From Corinectria fuckeliana (Eukaryota > Ascomycota > Sordariomycetes > Hypocreales > Nectriaceae), in NCBI GenBank assembly GCA_019137255.1, contig WPDH01000184.1:22009-86008 (forward strand): a stretch of 64,000 bases of DNA. The letters run 5' to 3'. A program made the translations under genes and the position numbers. Positions 32,901-44,436 of this stretch are shown piece after piece (the stretch's first letter is position 1; each line of letters starts with the position of its first letter). The notes under the pieces are model-generated. The model saw only the letters and a program-made list of their open reading frames with translations. It did not search any database and was not told where the DNA came from.

Positions 32901-35900
32901 ACTTAATCTACATCTGATAGAAGCCAACCTCATCGGGACGCCGGCAGAGCGATTGCCGCACTGTGGCTTGCAGCATCCGTGTGGCCAGGGTCGGGCCTCC
33001 TCCGTGTAGGACGACGGAGCGGCCCCTCCTAGTAAGAATTAGAGGCAACCAAACGCCTGTGACCGTAATCCCAAAGTGAGGTTGCCATCGCACCACATCA
33101 GCGACTAGCCTGGTGACTCGGGCCTTGGCTAACCAGTAGATAGATACGTTTGAGAAGAGGGCCGCTTTAGAGATCTGATCCGTCCCCATCCTTGGCTCGC
33201 TGACTCGCCCGATCGGCGACGTCGATGCCTGCAACTTCTCCCTCAGCTTTAGATAGGTAGGGAATAGCACCCTGCACTAGAGCGGCGCGGCGCGGCTTCC
33301 AGAATAAAATATCGCATTCTAGCGTTGCCTCCCTCGTCATAACCCCGGACAGGAGGTGTTCGGAAGCCGTTGTCTACCGCACCACTAACCGCGGCAATGC
33401 ATGAATGTATGTTTCGTGTGAGAGTAAAGCTGAGCTGATGAAGGCGCATCTTCAACAACCACCATGTGATTGGCAACCGTAGAGATAACTAGATGGGTGA
33501 CTAGGTACTAACACTGTCAGGGCATGTCGTCGTCATCGGGCAACGTCTGACGATGGTGTAGGTGGCGTGTAGGAAAGATGAGGGTTTGTGATCGGCCAGC
33601 GACTAGCATGAGAAGGCGGCGCATGACAGCAGAATGATTTTCCTCTCAGCCTCTTTTGACTACCTGTCGTAGGCAGTCGAGGCACAGGCAGGCGAGGCGA
33701 TGAGCTTACAGTTGCAAAAGCAAAGACCATGATGATCTTACTCGTTTCGCCGCATTAGGTTGAGTTTGCGGCGTCGGACTATCAAAAGGCCACTTTCTAT
33801 GCAGTTACGTAGTATGCTCGCGGCAGACAGTCTTTGTTCTCTGGTTCCTGCTGCCCTTTGCTCAGAAACTAGCACCATTCGAACAGCTACTACTTCGTAG
33901 TCAACGTAGAGGAGGACGTCCAGCCGGTGAACACGCCTTGGCATTGTATTCGTGTAGTTAGGCCCCCAGACTAGGGTTTTGCCGGGGCAGTGGTATAAGT
34001 TAGAAGGAAGCTGGGATACCCAAGATGGAAGGTGATGAACGGTGAAGTGGATGGCGTGTGCGAGAATGCCCCATCTGAAGTTATCATTGAGCCGATGGGT
34101 CGTGATGAGAGCGGATGGACAAGAGAGGCAATTGGCACAGACAGACGAAGGGGAATGATCAGGGGTGCGGCAGGGGTAACAAGCCGGGGCCAAACAGGCA
34201 TCCGCACAGTACTAGGGTCAGCACCGAGGTGGAGATGTGGGCGCTTGGCAGGTGAGGGACATGGGAGCGGAGGAGGAGCCAATGTAAATCTTTGAAGCAA
34301 ATATTTGTGTTATCAATAAGGTTATGGAGATGCCGATGCGATGGGGTTGCGATAAGCATGATTGAGGATGATACGACGACGAGAAAACGGGAGAGGAGCC
34401 AGGTGGTGGGGGCGCAAGCATCTGCTCCGCACACATCCGTATGTAGTACTATTAAGATGATGGCCATGGGTTTCTGATGTAGTATTGTCGGCGTTTTAGT
34501 GCGCGGTAGGAGAATTGGGGTAGTTGCCCATTTTGGGTAGGCGTTGGACAGCAGTCGGAGAGGGAGGAGGCTAGGAAGCACAGCCAAGAACCTTGGACCA
34601 AGGCCAAGAACGAGAGGAGAGATGCAGAGATGCAGAGGACGGGACATCCCCCCTTGGCGCAGCACACCTACAAGGCTTGCCATTCGCTTGGGTCGATGAG
34701 GTAGGTACTGTAGCAACGGTACAAAAAAGGTGGCTTTACGATGCGGCGGTTTGATGCTCTGGGACGACGGAGTGATTCAGAGCGGCAGGCTGTGTCTTGA
34801 TCGATTGTGCGTGATTGGGTAACCTGTCTTAAAGGTCAGTTCCACTTGACCCGCGGTGCCAGCCATCCCGGCCGGGGCTAGGGACGGGGACATAATTATG
34901 TATTACCTGCTTTCTAAACCCACAATCCATTTGCACCAGCAATGCTAGAGATCGTCCAGATGGCTTGAGCTGGCTCCGCTGCCGCCGCTCCTAGTCCCGT
35001 ATCCTTGTTTTCCTGCTTGTCTGCTCCCTGGTCTGTTCGGAGACGGCCCCTTGGCACGCCGCGGTAGTGTCATGCTTCGCAGCCGCAATGGAAATGGATC
35101 ATCGTACTGTATGAGGTACGTGCCCTTCGCACGGTACCATGGTGTCTCGTTTCCCACCCCTGGGGTGAAGCGGGCGCCCTGTGCTTCTCTTCACAGCCTC
35201 CTCTTCGTTCTCACCTCTCCTCCATTTCTGTCTCACTCAGCTCTGGCTTTGTCTGCCACCGTCTCTCTGTGAGACATGATGGTCGGGGCCGGAAACCAGA
35301 CGTTGGATTGGGTGTGGAATGCACTGAACGAGGCGTGGTAGTTTGTGACATTGATTTAGTGATGGATGCCATTGTTGTTGCCCGTGCTGTTTGGGTAACT
35401 CTGCGGTTCTGTGGCTCTTGGATTTCCTCCTCGCTCTTTGTTTTCTGCTTGCCTTCGTCGTCGTGCTGTCGTCGTTGGCTGTCGTCGTTTTTCTTTCCCA
35501 GGCCCCGCGTCGTCGTCTCTTCCGACCTACCCCATCCATCCATGTCCATCCGTATCGCCTCGCCGAGCTCAAGTCTTGGCTTTTCTTCTTCTTCACTCCT
35601 CCCACTCCTCTAGCCTTCGGGCTTCCTCCTTCTCCTTCCTCCTTCCTCTCGCCACCCCACCAGCCCATCCAACACAGATCACAGACCAACCAGCCCCGGG
35701 CCACGCTAGAAGCTCTAGTCGACGGACCCAGTGCGACACCGAGAGCTTCCATGCATACGGAGTACCTACCGTCTCAACGAACCCCGGCGTCACCCTCTTG
35801 CTCTCTTCTCTTCCCCTCCCTCCCCTCCCCTCTTCGCCCTCGCCCTCGTCCTCGCTGGCCCATTGTTTCCCATCAACCCATCGCCTTTTTCTCTGAGTCG

Positions 35901-36181
35901 GCTTCGACTTTAAGAAGGGCCTCTTCCCCCTCTGTTTCTCTCCCATCCATCGCCTCGTTATCCACCTTCCTCCATTCTCTACCCCGAGGTCACTCGACCT
36001 AGGTTGTCCTTCCTTCCTTCCTCCCTTCCTTCCTCCACTACCAAGCACCTCTCGCTAGAACAGGTTGCTTCTTTTAACATACCCCTCCCTTCCTCAAATC
36101 ACCCTTCGGGACTCCCGTTCCATACTCCCCCACAAGATCAACCGCGACAACAACCACACCCCAGCATAGCGGCAACCCACC
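29980..36181. other. 6.2-kb region without a supported gene, ending in the permease leader
   Basis: No frame between 29980 and about 35000 has a recognisable domain; the best-looking are 32908-33270 (-), 34159-34716 (-) and 31921-32103 (-), all doubtful. From about 35200 to 36181 the plus strand is strongly pyrimidine-rich with many TCC/CTC runs, as in long transcribed leaders of fungal genes. Several upstream ATGs there could act as uORFs for the permease. A GATAAG word, the kind bound by nitrogen GATA factors, occurs near 34350. Confidence 0.55.
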
Positions 36182-38120
36182 ATGGCTTCCAAATCTTCTG
36201 GAGAGATGCCGTCCAACATCGGCGGCGAAAAGGGTGGCCAGGCCACTGACTATGATCAGGGCTCCGCCGTCCACGATACTGCCGATGGCATCGCGTACGA
36301 ACAAGAGAGCTTCAGGACCCGCAACGGTCTTAACCTCGAGTCCTTCAAGCGCCGCAACTATGGCGAAGGCGTTATCGAACTCGACCGTAAGATGAAGCCT
36401 CGCCATCTTCACATGATTGCCATTGGTGGCTCGATTGGTGCTGGTTTCTTCGTTGGTTCCGGTGGCGCTTTTTACAAGGGCGTAAGTCAACTTCCCATAT
36501 ACCGGCTGTCTCGATGGCTAACTCTGAAGTAACAGGGCCCTGGTTCTGTCCTTGTGGATTTCTTAATCATCGGTATCATGATGTTCAATGTCGGTATGTC
36601 GCAACTCCCTCTTCCTTCGTGTCGACTATCATCGGTCCATTCAACGCTCGCCCTTGGGGTGTCATTGTGTATCCCGCTTGGTAGCTGCCATACTCCGTAC
36701 TTCGTTCTCAGACCTGACCTTTGTGCCTTGCATAGTCTTCGCTCTTGGTGAGCTCGCTGTCATGTTCCCCGTCTCTGGTGGCTTTTACACCTACTCCGCT
36801 CGTTTCATCGACCCCTCGTGGGGTTTCGCCATGGGTTGGAACTACGTCTTCCAGTGGGCTGCTGTTCTTCCGCTGGAATTGACTGTCTGCGCCATCACCA
36901 TCGAATACTGGACCACCTCTGTCTCTTCCGCCGTCTGGATCACAATTTTCCTCCTTGCGATCGTCTTCATCAACGTCTTTGGCGCCCTCGGCTACGCCGA
37001 AGAAGAATTCTGGTCGTCCGTGATTAAGCTTGGAGCTACTATCGCCTTTATGATTATCGCTCTCGTTCTCGTCCTTGGCGGCGGCCCCGAGAGCGGCCAA
37101 TTTTCCGACTACCAGGGCGCCAAGCTCTGGTATGAGGGCTCAGGCGCCTTCAAGAACGGCTTCAAGGGCTTCTGTTCCGTCTTTGTCACTGCTGCTTTCT
37201 CCTTTGCCGGTACTGAGCTTGTCGGCCTTGCCGCTGCTGAGTCGCGCAACCCTGCCCAGGCACTTCCCGGCGCCATCAAGCAGGTCTTCTGGCGTATCAC
37301 CCTCTTTTATATTCTCGGCCTCTTCTTTGTCGGCCTCCTGGTCAGTGCCGATGATCCGAGACTGCTTAGCGAAAAGGCCTACTCTGATCCCAAGGCTTCG
37401 CCCTTTGTTCTGGCTGCCGAGTACTCGGGTCTCAAGGGCTTCAACCACTTCATGAACGCCATCATTCTTGTCTCTGTCCTTTCCATTGGTGTTTCCGCCG
37501 TCTATGGTGGCTCCCGAACCCTGACTGCGATGGCTCAGACTGGATATGCTCCCAAGTTGTTCAGCTACGTCGACAAGAGTGGCCGCCCCCTCTTCTCGGT
37601 TTCGATCATCATCCTCCTGGGTGCCCTCGCCTATGTCAACCTTTCTGCCAACGGTCCCGTTGTCTTCGACTGGCTCCTGGCCTTGTCTGGGTTGTCGACC
37701 CTCTTTACCTGGGGTTCAATTTGCTATGCCCACATTCGCTTCCGCAAGGCTTGGGCCTACCACGGCCACACCCTCGACGAGATCCCTTTCCAGGCTGTCG
37801 GTGGTGTCTATGGCTCGTGGCTCGGACTTATCCTTATCGTTCTTGTTTTGATTGCTCAGTTCTACACTGCCATCATTGCTGGCCCCGGTAAGCCTGGCAT
37901 GGGCACGGTTGAGGGCTTCTTCAAGTCGTACCTTGCCTTCCCCGTCGTCCTTTTCTTCTGGGCGGTCGGATACCTTTGGAAACGTGAAGGCATCCTCAGA
38001 ACGACCAAGATCGACGTCGACACTGGCCGACGTGAGCACAACTGGGATGAGATCAACGCCTACCGAGCTAAGGTTGCGGGCTGGCCGAAGTGGCGTCAAC
38101 TCCTCAACAAGATTATGTAA
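36182..38120 (+). CDS. General amino-acid permease (YAT/APC family, GAP1-like)
   Basis: Three exons: 36182-36481, 36536-36593 and 36736-38120, with introns of 54 bp and 142 bp (GT-AG); the product is 580 residues. A hydrophilic head of about 75 residues precedes KMKPRHLHMIAIGGSIGAGF, the start of TM1 with the conserved substrate-backbone loop, then GGAFYKG/GPGSVLVDF across intron 1. FALGELAVMFPVSGGFYTYS and the FSFAGTELVGLAAAESRNPA block are the signature segments of fungal YAT permeases (Gap1, Dip5, Agp types). About twelve hydrophobic spans follow, and the tail KVAGWPKWRQLLNKIM is typical. It imports amino acids with protons at the plasma membrane; exact specificity cannot be read from sequence. 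Regulation by nitrogen source is likely for the family. Confidence 0.93.
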
Positions 38121-39527
38121 GGGAGCACATTTGGATTGGGACTTCTCAACCACATGTTGGCCGGCACGCTTTTGTAAGCAAGGGCGGCATGGGCTGAAGG
38201 AAGGTTTCGCTGTTATTTACTCTCCCGTATACCATTGCGTGCTAGATACCATGTGCTGTGAGCTTTCGTAGCAAACGAAAGAAAATTTATCGCGTTTTGT
38301 TCAGCATATAGGCTATCTTGATGGACCGTGCCGCATCATTTATGTGCCAGGGTGAGTGAGGTGGTGTGGTAGGTTATATCCAAAACCGGAAAGGCGGATC
38401 GGAGAAAAGGGTGAGCGGGTGGGCGCTGAGCGCTACTACTTTAGGCAGAGTTGCAGAATAAAAACCTGGAGAAAGGGTGGAGATAATGAGAAGAGTGATA
38501 GCGAGGAGCATGGAATCGCGGAGGAGAAAGAAAAGAGCCACGAGCTGCAAGCAATGATGATCATATCATAACATAATTACGGTTTGCCGTTGGCGCCTTA
38601 CGCCGGACATTACAAGTGGGACCGCGCCCTTTGAAAGGCAGCGCTCTCTGAAAGAGTTGTGGATACATGCGTGGGCCTTTGTTGTCGTTCAGTGAGCGAT
38701 TCCATGTCTACGTTGTGCGTGTCTAGGCCCTACAAACTGTGTCATTTGGCAAGTCGAGTTTATAAAAAGGGCCGTAGGATCAGGCTTCGTGGGTGGTGGA
38801 CAGAATGGGCAATGAAAAAGGGAGGGCTAGGTTAGGTCAAAAGCATAAGAATGCCTCCTACCTAAGTAGTCAATCGCCCTGAGGTAGAGCGGGACGGGAT
38901 GGATGGGAGGAAGACGGAGAAATCCGGGGTAATGTATTCAGATGTGCGGATGTTTATACTTCGCAGAAACCGAGTCCCCCATCCGTCCACAGCCTTGAAT
39001 GCGGCAAATATATTATTACCCCGGGCTTTCCACTCCACGCAGATAAGGTGTGAGGATTAACGGGTAGTACCGAGTACGTACGAGTTACATGATGAAAATT
39101 GGAGGATGCGGGGGAACGACGAGATGGGGACCTTTTTACATAAGAAAAGAAGAGGGTTGCATGGCTCGTGCGGGGATAGTAGATTAGATGGGAAATGGAG
39201 GAGAGCGCTTTTGGGACAACCACACTGTGCTTTCGGCCTAAGTAGCAAGTAACGATGGAGAGTGTCAAAACTGCCTCGTCTGCTCGTCCCAATGCCTCAT
39301 AAGCTGTGCCATCTTCCATTGTTGTCGTACTCACATGAGCCTTCATCATTTCTCCACTACCTTTCTCGCCAGGCCCTCAACTTCGTTCTGGAAAGCAGGA
39401 CAAAGTTAAGAGATTCTATACGAAGTACTTCGCTGCTCGTCCTGAAGAGGGGCCATCGACGTACTACTTAGAGGGTTGGAGGCAAGATCTCATTGTATGT
39501 CTCCCGGCCCATTACTCGCGCAACTGA
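38121..39527. other. Convergent intergenic region, no gene supported
   Basis: This 1.4-kb gap lies between the permease and the HET remnant. It contains the permease 3' UTR, some GTACGTACGAG words near 39070, and short frames without motifs. Confidence 0.55.
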
Positions 39528-41215
39528 TCAAATCTTTGGTCGATCAAGCTGACACTCGTCCAACAGTTTGACTTGAGCCGTAATCTGAAACACCTGAGGC
39601 CAAGGCTCATCCGCCCTTGCTGAAACCTCATATTCATGCCCATAGCTTCGGTACTTCATCTTCGATCGGCGGACCTTCCCACTAGGAGGATGAAGAGCAG
39701 CAAAGCTTACAGGGTTTCCCGGAGGTCCACACTCTTCCGAGAACGGGTCGATGAATCGTTTGGGCATGGATTTGCCTTGTAAGTCTTTCGCATCACGGAG
39801 ACTGAGACCTATTTCAGACTGATCGTTCAATCTGCAAAGGATGACGAAGTCTGTGCTAGCTTCCGTGGGGATTTCATGCGCCGTGCGCGGCTCGATTCTG
39901 AATGTTACGCAAAACCTAATAAAGCAAACAAAATTTGGAAGACGGTAGATGTAAAGCATTCTTCCTTCTGCGTGCCAGAATGTCTTGGGGACGCCCTTGA
40001 CGCTGTGGATTCTCAGAGTACCGGTATCTTTCGCAAATTTGACGCAAATGCGGCGATTTGTGTGAGCAGGCACCCTTGAACGGGTAGCATCCTTATCCAA
40101 AGCCAAATATATAGGTCTTTGAGAACCAACGAAGGCCTTGTTGCCCACTGCAGTCTGTCGGGGCCAGTGTCGGAAGTAGGTGTCGGCAATTCGCTTCAGG
40201 TATATTCCAACGCTCGTCGGGGCTCCATCCCGTCCTTGTACGCGGAAGCAATGCTGGTTCATGAAGAAAATGTCATCGGAGAAGTGGGCAAGGGGCGCGT
40301 TGATTTTGAGTCCCTTGTTGGTGATGCTGATCTCGCCCCGAAAGCCGAACTGCTGTTTTCTGATACGACGGTACCACAGCCAAGGAACTCCTTTGGAGCT
40401 TGAGCCAAAATGCCTCGAGGTAGTGATCTTACCTCAGTTGTCCAAGCGAAAAGTGACAGATCGGTGGTCCCCTTCAGAATTTCCTCCTGCAGCCGAGCAA
40501 AGGCACGAGACCCTTCACCATAGAGCATGGGCATATTAACGTCGAACAGTCCCAACAAGCAGTATGCCATGTCTTCGATGCGAGTTGCCTCCCGCGTGCT
40601 TGCCCAGGACATGTGTCTTGCCAGTAGGATGTCCATCAAAGGTGTTTCTCCGTCGAGAACATCTTTGCCGACGCCAGTAATGGCCTCGATCTCTTGTGCA
40701 GCGTCGTGTTTCGTTCCTATCAAATTCCATTCGGAATCATAGAAGTCGACAATAGCCGGCGCGATGAGCTCCTGGAGAGTCCAACCCCTTGAGAACCAGC
40801 GACAGCTCCGCACCCGGTCGGATGCCCCGAACAGTTTACTTCCGCTGCCAGATGCCTCTGGTAGTTCTGTTGTAGCTGGCAGGTCTGAGAGGGATGCTAA
40901 ACAAACGACGGCATCTCTATACTAGTGAAATACGGAATTCAGAGCTTCCGAGAGCTCGGCACTTGAAGACTTGTCTACGCAGCACGTATCCACCCAAACG
41001 TAGGGGATATCTCTGTGCAGCGCGATCCGACAGGTTGCTTCAATCTTGGAGAAGCCTTTTGTCTTCTTTCGAGCAAAGGTGAGGTCCCTCATGTCCTCAA
41101 AGGTCACTTCGTCTCTTTCGTCTCCTTCCCACGTGTGCGACAAGATAACATAGCGGGGTTTCGATGGGCCGTTGAAGACCTCAAGCTTTAGCTTCCTTGC
41201 GTTGATGAGTCTCAT
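39528..41215 (-). pseudogene. Broken HET-domain (heterokaryon incompatibility) gene
   Basis: The start at 41215 is chosen for the family-typical opening MRLINARKLKLEVF; an in-frame ATG 48 bp upstream is less likely. Blocks in order: YVILSHTWEGDERDEVTFED, GFSKIEATCRIA, YVWVDTCCVDKSSSAELSEA, YRDAVVCLASLSDLP, RWFSRGWTLQELIAPAIVDF, then MSWASTREATRIEDMAYCLL and MPMLYGEGSRAFARLQEEI. These are the canonical HET motifs. A TAG at 40924-40922 replaces the residue before YRDA, where the family has Trp. Near 40350-40385, after RGILAQAPKEF, the open frame changes. An 80-bp GT-AG intron (40353-40432) would also connect the frames, but it would remove the conserved RGILA segment. The C-terminal region to 39528 is open. 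HET proteins trigger cell death between incompatible fungal strains; this copy is probably inactive. Confidence 0.8.
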
Positions 41216-41578
41216 GCTGCTCCGTTCCTTGGTGGCTCTATATGGGATGACGTTGAAATGCAAAATATTGTCATCGATAAATCCGGGCGAAGACGAGGAG
41301 TTCCAGGTCAGTGAAGGGCCAGGGAAATTGAAGCTGAGGATAAAGCTCAGGCCGTCATGAACTTAGCTGTCCAGATGAATACTAGACTTGACCAGATGCA
41401 CGCTCGATTTAACCAGGTTGACACTCGATTTAACTAGATCAACAGTCAACTTGATCAAACGAAGCTCTCTTATCAGCATGATATATCTATGACTCGACCG
41501 GGACTCCCGTCTATCGGGCTACATATGATGAGATACCAGAGCCACAACTCATCGAAAAGACATCCGAAATATCATAAA
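41216..41578. other. Short region between the HET remnant and tRNA-Gly
   Basis: These 363 bp hold the former promoter of the HET gene, including a stretch (about 41370-41460) of short imperfect repeats of the type ACTCGATTTAACCAG/ACTAGATCAAC. No gene was seen. Confidence 0.5.
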
Positions 41579-41660
41579 GCGTAATTGGTTTAGTGGTAAA
41601 ATTCTCCGTTGCCATTCGAGCAACGTCGGGGAGCCCTGGGTTCGATTCCCAGATTACGCA
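41579..41660 (+). tRNA. tRNA-Gly (GCC) with an 11-nt intron
   Basis: The acceptor stem GCGTAAT pairs with ATTACGC at the 3' end, followed by discriminator A (41660). The D arm has TTGGTTTAGTGG (A box) and the T arm GGTTCGATTCC (B box). The anticodon arm is CTCCG-TTGCCAT-CGGGG with anticodon GCC. Eleven nucleotides (TTCGAGCAACG) interrupt it one base 3' of the anticodon, the canonical intron place. Without the intron the tRNA is 71 nt, normal for tRNA-Gly. Confidence 0.95.
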
Positions 41661-41672
41661 TTGCACAGGTTC

Positions 41673-41680
41673 TTTTTTTT
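41673..41680 (+). terminator. RNA polymerase III T-run
   Basis: Eight consecutive T residues lie 12 bp after the tRNA 3' end, a standard Pol III terminator. Confidence 0.85.
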
Positions 41681-42195
41681 CTCCTTCGCCAATTATGATA
41701 AGTGATGTCAACGTTGATGCTTTTGGCGTTCATTCTTATTTTGCTCCTCTCGAGGAAGTTGAAAGGGTGGGTGGTGCAGATGCTCTATTATGCTAATATT
41801 TTTACGCGGTCCTAATCTCCTAATGCTACTTACTACCCTCATGCCCCGAGGCCCCCACTGCTCTGCCTTTAATGACAGCGAGACGATAATCAAAAAGGGA
41901 AAATGAGAAATGGGGAGTGAAAGTCTACGTAGCCATGGGACATGTAGCCTGAATAGCACGGCTTAGTTAATAGTTCTATGCCCACTCGACTAAGAACAAC
42001 CCGAAAGGGACAGAAATGCCCAAGTCAACAATCCTTCAGCTAAAAAAATATGATGCATCGTGTCTTCCACTTTGGCCGCCAGATTTAAGGAGATCGCCCA
42101 AAATACGCAAGACCCATCAGTCCCTAGACGCCATGACGCTAATTTCATGATACAGGAACAAACATGGCAATCGTAAACAGCTTTTGGTATTCAAT
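41681..42195. other. Intergenic between tRNA-Gly and the ARMH3-like gene
   Basis: About 515 bp of 3' flank of the ARMH3-like gene. Nothing else recognised. Confidence 0.5.
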
Positions 42196-44436
42196 CTATC
42201 GCTCAACCATGACGCGTACGTCTCCCACAGCCGCCCTCGCCATCTTCTTCAGCAGCGTCCTCTCGTCCGCCTCGCGATACCGCTCCCAAGTGTCCAGTCC
42301 TTCCTTGGCCTGGATGCTCAGCGTCTCGTAGCCCTGGCGGATGACCCCGGTGACCTCCTGCGTGGTCAGGCTAGCCTTCCGGTTGTTGCCGCCGCCCTCG
42401 GAGAGCAGCTGCTTGTAGTGGGCGCTGACGTTGATCAGGGTGTCGATGGAGTTGCTGCCGCGGTTGGCCAGGCGGTAGTTCTCCTTGAACTTGGTGAGCA
42501 CCTCGCCCGACTCAACCACCTTGTAGAAGAGGTCGTCGTATGCGGCGGGGGTGGGGAGGAAGGCTTCGCCGGCAGAGAGAGACAGGGCGATGAGGTTGAC
42601 GACGTGATCGAGGAGGGTCTCGATGTGCGGCAGGTCCTTGAGACCAGACGTGTAGGTGGCAAGAAAGCGGATAATTGAGAGCAAGGAGCGGAAGAACTCA
42701 GCCCAGTGATATTCGAGGCGGGTGCGGGTGCGTGAGAGATAGGAGATGATTCGCAGCATGATGCCAAAGCAGAGCGTATAAAGGCCTACGTCGAGGCGTT
42801 TCCGGAGGTTGTGGTTGATGGCGTCGATCATGGTATCGAGGACCGAGACGGCAAGAACACGCTCGCCCTTGACTAGGGGTAAGAAGGGTTGCCGTTGCCG
42901 GCATAGACGCACCGCCACTTTAGATTCTTCATTACAGATGCGCTTGCAGATTACAGGGTCCTCGATGAGCAGGCGGAGCACCATGAGGTTAAGGTGAGCG
43001 TAGTAGGTGGCGCGGGACGATAGGTATGCGTGTTGGAGGAGGTACGAGGTCAGAGACAGGTAGCTGGCGACGGGCTGTTCGTCGCCCTTTTCGGCCGCCA
43101 TGGTCACCAGGTTGAAGCAGAAAAGCTTGTTGGCATGGGTAAAGTCATATGCCGCCAGCAATACAGCAGCTTGTTCTTCAGGTCTGGTCAAGGGGTTAGA
43201 TGAGCTCGGTGGTTGTCAATGGCAGACAAACGTACAGCTTTGTAAACAGCATCTTTGCGGTCTCGACATCGTAAACCGGCGTCTTAGTGGGCTTGGGGCC
43301 GGGGGCAATGGCTCCCAGGCCGATCATGTTGAGAGTGGCGCTGAAGGTCCATCCCTCGGGCAGGTCATCCTGGATCTTGATATACCGTGATCGCACCTCT
43401 TGGCAGGTGTTGCCCACACATCTGATGATCTTCTGAATCGCCGCTTCGTTGACAAAGTCGTTTAGGCGGAGCTGGTACGGGTTCTGAAACTCGAACTTGT
43501 TGTAGTTGGTGAGAAGGCCCAACAGGGTAAAGGGCTCAATGATCCGGGTCGGGGAGTCAGAGTCTTGGATTAGCTGGGTATGGTCAGTCGAAGTCAACGA
43601 ACTCGAAACATGTCGACATCACCTTCATGACGGAGGGGAAGAGGTCCCTCTGGATCAGGTAGGTCAGAAGAGTTGTCTGATACGCGCCCGCCGTAACTGC
43701 CAGGAGCACTTCCACAGCCTTGTACCGTATTTCCACTGTTCAACGTCGTCAGCGTCGCCCTTTCGCATGGTCGGCTGCTGTTGTCTCACAATTCTTGCCG
43801 TTCCGGGTGATGCCATCTAGCGCACCGACGAATTCGGTAAAGAGAGTGTCGATATGGTCGAGGCCAGCTAGGACGACCATAATGTCGGAACTCGGCTGGG
43901 GGTACTTCTTGGAGAGAAGGCAGGACAGAAAGACGCTTAGAGTCTATGCATGGTAAGCAAGACACCGACAGAGCTCCTCGGGCAAAGGGAACACCCACGT
44001 CCAGCGCATGCAACGGCGCTGCGCCATGTTCAGTCTTGAGTATTGCCACGGCTCTCGCAAACAGTTCCCTCGTTCGGTCGACAAGAAGCAGCACTTGGCT
44101 CGGGCTAAGCTCGCTCAGGACGGTCCTCAGGACAACTCGGTCGGGCCGCAGGAGGAAGAACTCGGCCCAGAAGCCGTCCGTCTTCTCCTCGTCGTCATCG
44201 TCCTAATTCCGGCGAAATCGATCAGCCTCGGCGCATCGCAGGCGTGGTAGCATTTTTTGCGCGGGAAGATGTATATACCTTCACAAGACAAAGAAAGCAA
44301 TTAGCCTAAGGAGGGGGAGACCGGGGGGGGAGCGCAAGGGCTGGAGGCTGACCTTGAACAGCGAGTCGTAGAGCTGTATGATCTTCGGGGTGAAGACCTC
44401 CGGCGGAAGTTGTCGTGTGAGCGGTGACGCCTCCAT
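42196..44436 (-). CDS. ARMH3-like armadillo-helical protein (DUF1741 family)
   Basis: Six exons: 44436-44353, 44202-43999, 43943-43790, 43735-43623, 43573-43236 and 43183-42196. The five GT-AG introns are 150, 55, 54, 49 and 52 bp, all frame-consistent; the product is 626 residues. It opens MEASPLTRQLPPEVFTPKII and runs through EFFLLRPDRVVLRTVLSEL, FLSCLLSKKYPQPSSD, LEIRYKAVEVLLAVTAGAYQ, EPFTLLGLLTNYNKFEFQNP and YRLRLN-type helices to the C-terminal DUF1741 core with YHWAEFFRSLLSIIRFLATY and LSAGEAFLPTPAAYDDLFYK. These are the blocks of the family represented by human ARMH3 (C10orf76), which works with PI4KB at the Golgi. Helical solenoid structure and a Golgi lipid-kinase adaptor role are known for the animal member and inferred here. 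Confidence 0.9.

Noticed and set aside
32908..33270. Minus-strand frame of 120 codons
   Set aside because: Looks moderately protein-like but has no recognised motif and no splice partners; kept as unsupported.
35391..36002. Plus-strand frame of 203 codons rich in Ser, Pro and Leu
   Set aside because: Composition reflects the pyrimidine-rich leader of the permease; no motif and several overlapping frames are equally open.
40353..40432. 80-bp GT-AG intron that would restore the HET frame
   Set aside because: It would delete the conserved RGILA segment typical of HET proteins, and it does not cure the TAG at 40924-40922.
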